Shown in pieces: positions 12,985 to 22,120 of a stretch of DNA of 64,000 bases. Below the pieces are notes generated by a model. The model saw nothing but the letters and a program-made list of their open reading frames with translations, had not been told where the DNA came from and searched no databases. The position numbers and the translations under genes were made by a program. The first letter of the stretch is position 1, and every line of letters starts with the position of its first letter. Origin of the DNA: Ampelocalamus luodianensis (Eukaryota; Streptophyta; Magnoliopsida; Poales; Poaceae); assembly GCA_036346255.1 (NCBI GenBank), contig CM070617.1, positions 26,339,080 through 26,403,079 on the forward strand, written 5' to 3'.

Positions 12985-15110
12985 GCGAGTTGCTTGACCC
13001 GATGATTGACCGGCGTCACCGTAGCGCCTCGATGCCGTGCTCCTCTGAGGCGGCGCGCCGATAGAGCTAGGGCGTTTGACTCGCACCCCATCGAGGCATG
13101 GAGGCACGCAGAGGCGGATTAGAGTGCGTGAAGTTGTGTCCTTCATGCACTCAATGGCGATCGATTATTTTGCGTTGACTCTGTTTGTGCTTAATCGTTT
13201 GGGCGCGAGTTGAGGCGGTAGGCCTCCTTCCACTCGCGAGGATGGTGGAGGCGGCGGTGGAGGACGATCGAGGACCAGCGTCTTTGATCGTGCGTCTGGC
13301 GTTCCGTCTGGCCAAGGCCCCTGCCGGCGGCGGTTGGCCGGCGGAGGCGAGAGACCCACGTTCTATCTCCGTGCGGGAGATGGCGCCGGCATTGCGGATG
13401 TGAGCTACCTCACGGGTTGCCCTGCGCGGCGCTCGATGGTGGCGCACGGCGTCCCGCCACGTGGCGCCACGGACCTCTTAGCGAGTTCGCGATATCTGCG
13501 CTTGAGCGTAGCGTCGTCGAGTTCGGCGGCCGCGCGGTACCGCGAAGTGGATCTGCGATTCTATGTAAGTGTTTTCCTAACTATTTTTCTCGTAACAATT
13601 CGTTTGTGAACCACGATGGCGTTTACGTGTCTTCTTGCGGCGGCGTATGGCGCGGGCGCGCGCGTCAGCGTTACGAGGCGCCGAGGCCTACCTGCGTGGT
13701 TGTTCGGGTGGGTGATGTTCTGAGCTCCCACGGCGGCGCGTGGACAAGCACTACATCCGTGCGCGCGGAGGTGGCGGAGTCACCGTCGGCGGATCCCGCG
13801 TCTGGCGTGGGGTCCGGCCGTCTTTGTCTTGCGCGACGTCTCGCGCCTTGTGCGGCGAGCGTGCCGGCGTTAGCGTGGCGGCGCCATCCTCTCGGGATGC
13901 CGCTCCTCTGCGGTGTGGTCGTTGGAGCGTTTCGGATCGGATGACCACATGTGGACTTGAGAGCGTGCGGGGCGTCTTATGCGTCCGCGGGGCGGCTGGA
14001 CCGGCCGACCATGGGCACTTTGTGGTGCGCCGGCGGAGTTAGTTTCGTAATCATTTGTTATTTTCATTTTGCGGCCGTTATTCGTGTGCTAAGTTTGCGG
14101 TGTTGTATTGCATAGGTCACCTTCACGCCGATCACCTCGCGGGCTCCTACGAGATGCGTTGCGATGTTCGATCGGTGGCCGACGGCCGCGTCATCCGGAC
14201 CACATGATGGCGGCCGGGTGATGGCGCGCGCCCCAACGATGCCCGGTCTTGCCGCACGCGAGACTACGTGTCTTGGTACCGCGTGGAGTGCCTTGGTGCA
14301 CGACATCTTCGTGGAGGAGTACGGTCTGACGGGTCATGCGCCCGATTCGATCTGCGGCGGAGGTCCCGGCCCCTTGGGGAGGTGGGTGCCGGAATGCGTA
14401 CACGTAAGTTCACTATGTGTTACAATATGTGTTACATCGCAACCAAATATTTTTCTTGCCGTCCACGGTACACTAGGAAGGGAGTTCGTGGCACGATGTT
14501 GCAGTCGGACGGGATGGCCCTTGGGTGGCGATTGGAGTGCAGCGCCACGAGACCCTCGTCGAGGTTCACGGATGAGGCCTACGACCCGAGGCGTCTGAGC
14601 ACTACATGGAGTGGTACTCGGCTCGGGCGAGGCTACGTTGCGTCCGGTCGTGGTCGACCACCTGCTCGACATGTGGCGCGACGTCCACACGTACCCACCC
14701 ACCGGACTCGCTTTCCACGGCGTGTCGTACTCAATATTACATATTTCATATTTAATTTGACATGCTTACGTGTACAACTTCATGATTACATGCGGTGGAT
14801 CTTCACCGGGAGGTCGTCGAGATGGTAGACTCGCGCGACACATGGCAATGTCGGGAGATCGGAGGGCTCTGCGGGATCGGGAGAAGCGGCGATGCTGTGG
14901 TGCGGACGCGGCGATCGCGACGCCGACCGACCCGGTGGACCGAGCGATCCAGGGGCGAGAGGTCGGTAGAGGTGGTAGGACACAACCTCGATCCGCGCGT
15001 GGCGGGCGCGTCGGCGTGGCGGGCGGGGAGCACCTCGGACATGCGGGAGGTGAGTTCGACCGCGGTGGCGTCGCTTCTTCATTTCATTTCGAACCTCATA
15101 AGTTTGTAAC
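12985..15110 (+). pseudogene. Plant-mobile-domain (MAIN/PMD-like) gene, frame-broken, carried by MULE-1
   Basis: Family landmarks appear in the right order but in shifting frames. They are ELLDPMIDRRHRSA at about 12987, an ETH..CGEMAP-type stretch at about 13350 followed by VSYLTGCP and MVAHGVPP (13400-13460), SSHG..VDKHYI at about 13720-13760, PTMGTLWC at about 14008, LVHDIFVEEYG at about 14295, RFDLRRRSRPLG at about 14345, and EHYMEWYSARARLRCVRS at about 14600. A Glu/Arg-rich tail follows to about 15.1 kb. Plausible GT donors occur at 13565, 14405 and 15051. The plant mobile domain is known both in host MAIN genes (silencing and meristem maintenance) and as cargo of MULEs and gypsy elements. 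At least six frame changes prevent any long product. Confidence 0.75.
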
Positions 15111-15800
15111 GGCGATCTTACATTACGGGTCCTCGGCTCCACCCGTGCGGGCGGGACTATGCCGCGTCATCGAGCACATCTTTGGGCCAACGGTAAGTTC
15201 CGTTTGCTTGCGTAGCGTACTTTTAGTCATGACTATGTTCGTAACCTCATTCTTCGCGACAGCGGATTGGGAGGGCGATACATTCTCCGCCGGCGATCGC
15301 GAACCTATCGGCACCCATCGATGACTTCTTGAGGATCCGCGTGACACGCGGTTCTCTTTGGAAACCGCGGTGTATGGTGCGCCGAGTATGACCCGGCGGC
15401 GAGATCGGTAAACCACGAACCCGAGCGGCGAGATCGGCCGGCGCGAGATCGGCCGACGCGAGCAGCGACCCTCGCTACACCACCGCGGACTTCTCGCGGG
15501 TGGTACCAGAGCGGCGACCCCACGCGTACTCGCGGCGGCGGCAGCAGAGGCGGGGCGACACGCGAGTGCGAGCTAAGAGGGGCGCCATTAGATTTTCCTT
15601 TATATATTTTTTCTTCATTATGCCAATCGTAGTTATGAAATCTTTTGAATATCGGTAATATGGATTTCTTTGGCGATCAGCTGCTATTGCAACGACGCGA
15701 TAAAGCGAGCTAGGTTTTTGGGCGTGCGACAACACGCAGCGCGAGAGTCCTTAAAGGCTGCTCGTCTTGTAGCATCCCCTTAAAGTTAAGCGAGTAGGCA

Positions 15801-16040
15801 CCTTTTGGGGCGATGTGACCACACCGGCTAGTTTTTGAGGCGATGGCACGAGTAGACCGCTTTTGAGCGATGTGACCGGGCGGACCACCTTTTGGGGCGA
15901 TGTGACCACGAGCTTACTTTTGGGGCGATGTGACTACGGGCTAGCTTTTGGGCGATGTGACGGAGCGGGCTTGCTTTCGGGGCGATGTGACTACGGACTA
16001 CCTTTTGAGCGATGTGACGGCGGACCAGCTTTTGTGGGCG
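15801..16040 (+). repeat. 28-bp tandem array, about 8-9 degenerate copies
   Basis: The units follow the pattern CTTTTGGGGCGATGTGAC plus a variable 8-12 nt tail. They start near 15802, 15831, 15859, 15887, 15917, 15944, 15973, 16001 and 16028. Some copies read TTTTGAGCGATGTGAC. The array sits between the plant-mobile-domain and GRF-finger units. Neither strand gives a convincing protein, although short repeated peptides are possible. Confidence 0.88.
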
Positions 16041-16138
16041 ACTTACCAAGGCGAAGCCGGCAGCGGCTCCATCCACTCGGCTATAATCTGGCGTAACTTC
16101 GTCCAACTAGTCCACAACAGCACCACCAAGTAGAAAAT

Positions 16139-16860
16139 ATGGACAAGGAGAAGGAATGGGAGAAAATCCGCAAGCTTTTGAAGGACTGGGTGTCTCCCCA
16201 TGAAACCACCGCTCGCTATCATGCCGCTAGTCAGGAGCCTTTCACCCACCAAACCTTTCCGGAACTGGTGGATCTTAGGAAGTTGCCTCGTAGCACGCCC
16301 AACGATTGCAGGACCGTGCGACCCCCTCCTATGCTGCGGGCGCCCTCGGAAGGACCCCCGATAGGGGTGGCACCCCCCCTATGCTGGTGTAGGGATGCTT
16401 GCAAGTGTGTGAAATCAACCGATGAGTGGACCATTGGGCAGCGCTATTGGTGCTGCCCAAACTACGCCGTTGACTGCAACAACAGGCATCCGGTAATGAA
16501 ACCCTATTTCATGGTACAATACTTTTTCATTCGAATACGGGTAACGAACTCTCTTTACCCACCGCGATCTCGCCACCACTATCGACTTCGCGGTGGATCG
16601 ACGACAAGATCCACCCCTACGACATGTGGTGCGTTCTTTGAGACGGAAGAGCTGGGCGAGCACATCGAGACGTGAAAGCGCCTCAAAGAGTTGAAAGTGG
16701 CGAGCCGAGCAAGGTAGGCGGACGAGCGGCGCGAGAGCGAGGCGTGGGCATGCGAGCGACGGGAGGCGAGAGGAGCGAAAGAGGGCCATCGCGGCGAGCC
16801 AAGCGCAAGGAGAGGAGTACAACGCCGAGCGGCGTAAGGGGTAAATGGTCACGTTCGACT
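16139..16860 (+). pseudogene. GRF-type zinc-finger gene carried by MULE-1
   Basis: An ATG at 16139 opens an acidic/basic N-terminus (MDKEKEWEKIRKLLKDWV). A finger of the GRF type follows, with CWCRDACKC at about 16383 and RYWCCPNYAVD at about 16443. In grass transposon proteins this finger is typically followed by WIDDKIHPYD and a charged coiled coil. Here WIDDKIHPYDMW is present near 16595-16630 only after a frame change, and a Glu/Arg-rich coiled coil continues to about 16860. A GT donor at 16493 would remove an intron before that part. The finger's own frame is open for 178 codons. GRF fingers bind single-stranded or structured DNA in other proteins. The role in MULEs is unknown. Confidence 0.65.
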
Positions 16861-17096
16861 CGATGGTTCTACCATATTCCTCCACATGTCCCATGTATTT
16901 CGTTTTCCTAAAGGCATGCGTGTCTGCGTGCTCGGTTCGTTGTCTGCGTGCCATGTAATCCCTTGTCCGGATGAAATGTCGTGTGGTTATCGTTGAGTCT
17001 TTCGACGCATTTTAGTATCGCTTTGCCTTGAATGCGTCTGAATCATTAATCCCTCAATTGTCCTCCAAAAATCTTCTAACATTGCACAACAACAAA

Positions 17097-17200
17097 TAGC
17101 GGCGGCGACGCAGTATCGCCGATTCAATGGCGACATGAAGGTATCGCCGATTCAAGCGGCGAGGAAGGTATCGCCGATTAAGCGCGGCGAGGCTCGACCT
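17097..17200 (+). repeat. Internal copy of the MULE subterminal module
   Basis: GGCGACGCAGTATCGCCG, ATTCAATGGCGACATGAAGG and TATCGCCGATT repeats mirror the subterminal module at 12067-12230. As at the left end, a purine-rich AGCGAGAGGAGGGCG leader and a stretch containing ATTACGTAGTG follow it, upstream of the transposase reading frame. It looks like a second promoter or leader unit dedicated to the transposase. Confidence 0.65.
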
Positions 17201-17474
17201 CTACAAAATCCTCTTGCAACCGTCGAAATTCCACGGACTCGAGTCTTACTCAACCAAAAATGCGAAGGACACAGCGAGAGGAGGGCGAGAAAAGCTAGCG
17301 GCGGCTGTTAAATCTGTTGCCCACCTCGGGTAATTTTCTTAACGAGCGGATTACATGATTCTTGATGTCTTTATTACGTAGTGAAGTCTGCTTTACATAG
17401 TTTTTGGTGGGATATTTAGTTGCACATATGTAGTTCATGGCGTAAATGTTCTTCACATCTGCGATGCGTCAAAT

Positions 17475-20092
17475 ATGTCCGACGTCGTCAATTTCAAAAT
17501 TTACTACGGTAGAGGACTATTATGGAGGTCGAGGAATTGATTTGAGTTATTTCGGTCGCGGACGTGCCTACCAAGACACGAGCAGCGTACATTGGTGTTG
17601 TGATGCGGTGGTTGTTCCACACGTTCAAGTGGACCGTGATGTCTCGATCGACATTGAGTTGCCTCGCCCCGGGCGGGACAACCCACGTATTGGGAGTTAG
17701 TGCAACTAAAGGGAACAAATTCATGGCGGTCGTATATGCGCATGGTGAGGAGAGGGGTGGAAATTGGTCATACGGTCGGGCGTTTGCAAAATCCACTCCT
17801 GCATCTGCGTCGAACAAGTAGGAGTTCTTGACACCGGAAGAAATAGGTGACTCCAGTAGCGCCGCACACACCGCGAAGGGCAAGAGGTTGCTTGATGTCG
17901 CCGAGTTACCTCGTTCGATGAGACAGGCTAGTGGGCTTCTGGCGAGGAGAGAGAGGCTGGAAGACTGGTGGAAATGATGGAGCTCGAAGACCAAGACTAC
18001 ATGGCATTGTCAGAAGATGAAGGTTCGATGGCGGCGATGATGCGGACGGCGGCGGTTCCATCAGAGTGGAACACATACGATTCGAGAACCTCGTGGTCAA
18101 CGAAGGCTCCCATGTACCATGGGAGTACGACCAGAGCGAGGTCAGACTAGGAGCTACGTACAAATGCAAGGAGGCCGTGCAAGATGCGGTCAAATTCTGG
18201 GCATTGTCGGTTCGACGCACATTCACCGTCGTCAAGTCTACCCCAAGATGCTACGACGTGAAGTGCGGCATTGAGGGATGCCCTTGGCGCGTGCACGCTT
18301 TTCAGCCCAAGTGGGATACCTACTGGAAGTGCTCCATAGTGGTCCCTCACACATGCGTCGTCGCTGAGTCAGCGCAGTCCCACCGGAACTTGTCATCAGG
18401 CTTCATTGCCAATCTCATATACGGTGAGATCGTGGACAACCTAGATTTGAGCCACGATCCATCATTCGGGCATTGAGGCAAGGTTCGATACACTATCGGC
18501 TATGCCAAGGCTTGGAGGGCAAAGCGAAGGCATTGGAATCAAGGTTAGACGCGTTCGAGGATTCCTACCACAACCTCCTGGGCAACTCCGAGTCATACAA
18601 GGCAGAATCCGGCACTCATGTCGACATTCAAGGCGCCACGCATCCGAAGTGGCCTAATAAGAGGGTACTACGGCGAGCATTCTTCGCGTTTGGCCCATGC
18701 ATCAATGCATTAAACCTTCGTCGTCCAATCTTGTGTATCGATGGCACATTCTGTTGGCGGTACAAGGGCGAATCGACCGCAATAGCGGCGGACGGAAATA
18801 ATCAAGTTCTTCCGTGGCATTCGCTTTCGTTGGCGAGAACACGAATAGTTGGCCGTGGTTCTTGAAGAATGTGAGGATTTACATTTGTGCGGGACCGTCC
18901 CAGCGTATGCCTCATACATGGCCAAACGCGCGGCTGCTGCGTGCAATAACACGGCTTCTGAGGAAGAACGTTCCACTTCCATGGCGGATCTGAGCGGGTG
19001 GTGCATGAGGCACTTGGGTGCAAACTTCTATAAGCGGTTCCACAACAAGAACTTGATGAACATGTTCAAGCGCTGTGCAACGAGAACCCGGCGTAAGCTC
19101 GACACACTCTGGAAGATTACGGGCGGCCAGGACAAAAACCCACGAAGGAGGCATCGACACGGGCCGCCCAAGCGCCGACCAGGCCCCAAGCATTGCCACG
19201 GCTACCCCTGAGGCGCTCCTAGTGTCACGAGGAAGGCGGGGCACGCAGTCAAAAGCTTCTCGGTGGATTGAGCACGAGCCTAAGGAGAAGTGGTCATTCT
19301 TTGCATGACACGGGTGGTACTCGTCACGGTATCATGACAACCAACCTAGGCGAGGTCTACAAGCTGCGTCATGCGCGGCGCCAGTGCCTCCCTTTGGTTG
19401 GTATTGTGGAGGCAATTCTCGCGGTACCACAAACTACTTTGTTAACAGATCGGCAATCGTCGCTCACCATGACAAATGATGAGTACTCTACTCCGCCATG
19501 ATCACCGCATACATGGAGGAGAAGAGCAAGAAAAGTGAGATGCACGGGCATTCAAGATGGGCACGAGGAGCTTAGCCGAGATAATGTGCGAGGATAAAGG
19601 CGTCGCGGGACTAACGCGAGAGGATCACCATGAGTGCACGCTACGTCGCGATAGCTGCGTTTGCACTTGTAATAAGCCCCTTCTTACGCATAGGCCTGCT
19701 CCCATGTCATGGCGCTGTTCGACGGTGGCGTAGCATCCCGGTCGATACCTCTCTCACTATTTCACCAAGGCGGTGATGCAAACATGGGTGGAGAGATGTA
19801 TGGTTACGCCGTTGTTGGCCATTTCAGCGGCCATCCATCACAGGAGCAACTAATGCGGGCGCGGACATTGGTAGGCTCAAGGAAAGGTTGGCGGCGGCAG
19901 TGCGACGCGCGAGAGCGATATGGGCGAGCGCGGCGGGACGTCGCGAAGAAGTGCTCCATTTGCGGAGTCGGCCACACCTTCAAGACATGCCCCACGCGAA
20001 ATACTCGGGACCAAGGAGACATCGGCATTCGGGCGTCACCACGAGGACCTCGTCGGTGCCCGACTAGAAGCGATCCACATGGGAGGCGTTGA
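17475..20092 (+). pseudogene. MURA-like MULE transposase, frame-broken
   Basis: The ATG at 17475 (MSDVVNFKIYYGRG) matches the start of the MULE-2 transposase at 49289. The order of parts is as follows: an acidic segment near 17990-18010 (EDQDYMALSEDEG), the MuDR-type DNA-binding region (18120-18360, with DVKCGIEGCPWRVH), the catalytic core beginning ILCIDGTF at about 18733, a long helical region, GIMTTNLGEVYKL at about 19330, a SWIM finger (CVCTCNKP then CSHVMA, 19650-19710), and a CCHC knuckle KCSICGVGHTFKTCP at about 19950. The second catalytic Asp is lost: MULE-2 reads HDRHKG where this copy reads HGQTRG (about 18915). Many one-base frameshifts break the frame. It is therefore not active as sequenced. 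Confidence 0.85.
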
Positions 20093-20200
20093 CGTCGCGA
20101 CCACGACAAAATATTATTATCAATGTTGTCAATTATCATTTTAGTTAAGTGTTATGGCGTTCTTACGCAGGATTACGTAATATCAGTGCAATTCCGATCG

Positions 20201-20590
20201 AATGGCAATATCACTTATCTTCCTTTTACGAATCGTTCATACCTCAAACTTCCTCGCTAAATTCTCAGAAAATTAACCGTAGTAGAACAACATCGATGAT
20301 GATAAAATGTTATTACGAGTCTATGATTTACGTGCTGTTCAAAATTTATGAAAATCACAAACTGCCTAAGTGAAATAGGAAAATAAGGGTTGGGGAATGG
20401 CAATATCACTTATCTTCCTTTTTTGAATCGTTCATACCTCAAACGTCCTCGCTAAATTCTCAGAAAATTAACGTAGTAGAACAACATACGATAATGATAA
20501 AATGTTATTCTGAGTCCATGATTTACGTCAGTTTAAAATGTATGAAAATCACAAAGCGCTAAGTGAAATAGGGAAAAATCAAAAAGCGGC
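20201..20590 (+). repeat. 195-bp tandem duplication near the right end of MULE-1
   Basis: AATGGCAATATCACTTATCT occurs at 20201 and 20396. The following about 190 bp is repeated with small differences, including ATGATTTACG and ATGAAAATCACAAA. The segment is non-coding and lies between the transposase stop and the right subterminal module. Confidence 0.9.
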
Positions 20591-20744
20591 TAGGGTTGGG
20601 AATGAATCGCGATTGAGCGGCGATAGTTCTGTCGCGATTCAATCGGCGATTCATTCCATAGCTGGCGACGAGCGGGGGCGAGGATCCTGTCGCGATTGAG
20701 CTGGCGGCAGAATGAATCGCCAGTTCAACTGGCGACAGAGGCAT

Positions 20745-20817
20745 ATTTTTGTAATTTTTTTAAACGGCTATTTATTTTTGTAAATATCTTTAAAAATAAT
20801 AATATTAAAAAAAATTC
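20745..20817 (-). repeat. Right terminal inverted repeat of MULE-1
   Basis: Inverse of 11992-12066. The target duplication TAACTGTAAC follows directly. Confidence 0.93.
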
Positions 20818-20827
20818 TAACTGTAAC

Positions 20828-21980
20828 GATGAAGTGCAGAAAAGCAGTGCGTTATTCCCTCAGAAAAGCAGTGCATTATCTCTGGCCGTGGAATAAGTCC
20901 TGCACGTGCTTCTGACCATTGCAGTTAGTGATGAATGATACTAGTAGTGAAGAAGGTTCAACTTCACTCGCGAAAAGATTTGTAGGGAGATGCATCATGC
21001 TGCCTTGTTGACCTGTCATGCTCGGCAAGGTATCCAAACTTTAGATGGACGACAGGCACGCAAGACACACAGGAGAAATAAGATCAGCACTTTGTTGCTG
21101 CTGTAGCTACAAACTAAACAGTGAAAAATGGAGGGTCACGTGGCTACCCGCTGCACGGATACAGGTCTTGGGGTCCCTTAAGTATGAGAAACGATACAGA
21201 TGGACAAATGATACCTTTATTTGTATTAAATTTCCAGAAGTCCCCATTAGCTTCATACGCAAGAGGATCTATTTATATCATTACAAATTAGAAGGTAGGA
21301 GATTACAACAGTGCTCCCTATAAAAAGCCCTACAACTATAGGGGCTTTATGGCCTTTTCCTTCTTCACTGGTAGCTTCGGTGTATAGTGGACTCCTGTGG
21401 GCGGTGTCTACCACATCACCTTCCTTGGTTCATTGCGAGGCCTCGACCTCTCCCTTCGTCCTTCGCCGGAGACCCCCTTCGGGTTGGGGACCCTTCAAGC
21501 GAAGGCCGAGGTGGTGGACCAATTGGCCAAGGCATCGAGGTGGTACTCTTCCCCCTTCGCGTATGCCAAATGGGCTAATTCTTTTGACTCTTCGCTAGGC
21601 CGTTGGGGGCGGTGGACTGTCCCTACAACATGAGCCCTTTACGGTCGAGGGCTTGCTTTGCTTTGGTCAAAACTGCGCCCTTTTCAATCCCAAAGGGTTT
21701 AGGCACACTATCTCCTTCAGCCTGGCGAAGTCCCCCAAATCCACTAGGTGAAGGTTGTTTTCGCGCAGGGTTTAGCGTAGCGGTTTTTAGAAATTGAATA
21801 GGCGTGGCCGTTTTCGTGCTCGTCTTTTCAAATTTTGAAATGGTGTTACTATGCTGCTTGTCCCACGTGCTGTAGTAGATGGTCGTGGGTAGGGTTGCGC
21901 TGGTTTGTGTGTCGTAGTGGGGCACGTGTCGCGCTATGGTTGGCTCGACTTCCATCAATTAGTGTACCCGCTCGGCGCCA
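20828..21980. other. Non-coding spacer, probably former dihydropyrimidinase promoter then retroelement 5' region
   Basis: The first few hundred bases after the MULE target duplication are the sequence that originally adjoined the dihydropyrimidinase upstream region. AGAAAAGCAGTGC is repeated at about 20835 and 20862. From about 21.3 kb the sequence becomes GC-rich and has short overlapping open frames in several phases, none of which I recognise. It probably is the 5' non-coding part of the retroelement whose TATA box is at 21986. Confidence 0.4.
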
Positions 21981-21985
21981 TTACC

Positions 21986-21993
21986 CTATATAA
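21986..21993 (+). promoter_or_regulatory. TATA box of the Transposase_28-like element
   Basis: CTATATAAGGGGGCCCGC lies about 135 bp before the first ATG of the Transposase_28-like reading frame, at a normal core-promoter distance. It is isolated in a GC-balanced context. Confidence 0.5.
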
Positions 21994-22120
21994 GGGGGCC
22001 CGCAATGTGTTTTTTCTTCTTTGCTCGTAAGTCCACTTTTGATGCGGCTTTGGCTTTCTTTATTGGCTTGGTGTGTGTGTGTGCTTTGCTTTGCTCTCGG
22101 GGTGCTTTGGTTGGCACGTC

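Larger units (their letters stand above)
11992..20817. mobile_element. Complete 8.8-kb Mutator-like element (MULE-1)
   Basis: Both ends carry the same about 75-bp inverted repeat (11992-12066 and 20745-20817), which opens GATTTTTTTT / GAATTTTTTT and includes ATTTACAAAAATAAATAGCC. A perfect 10-bp direct repeat, TAACTGTAAC, flanks it at 11982-11991 and 20818-20827, as expected for Mutator target duplication (9-11 bp). Inside, from left to right on the plus strand, are a subterminal GCGACA-rich module, a 90-bp tandem repeat, a plant-mobile-domain gene, a 28-bp tandem array, a GRF-type zinc-finger gene, a second copy of the GCGACA-rich module, and a MURA-like transposase. The interior is far richer in GC and CG dinucleotides than its surroundings. 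All three coding units are frame-broken, so the element is complete in structure but not autonomous as read. Confidence 0.93.

Noticed and set aside
15801..16040. CRISPR-like array of 28-bp repeats
   Set aside because: This is a plant MULE interior. The repeats are degenerate and contiguous without unique spacers of constant length, and there are no cas genes.
21311..21797. Overlapping GC-rich open frames as an exon
   Set aside because: Several frames are open at once, none has a domain, and the region precedes a retroelement TATA box.
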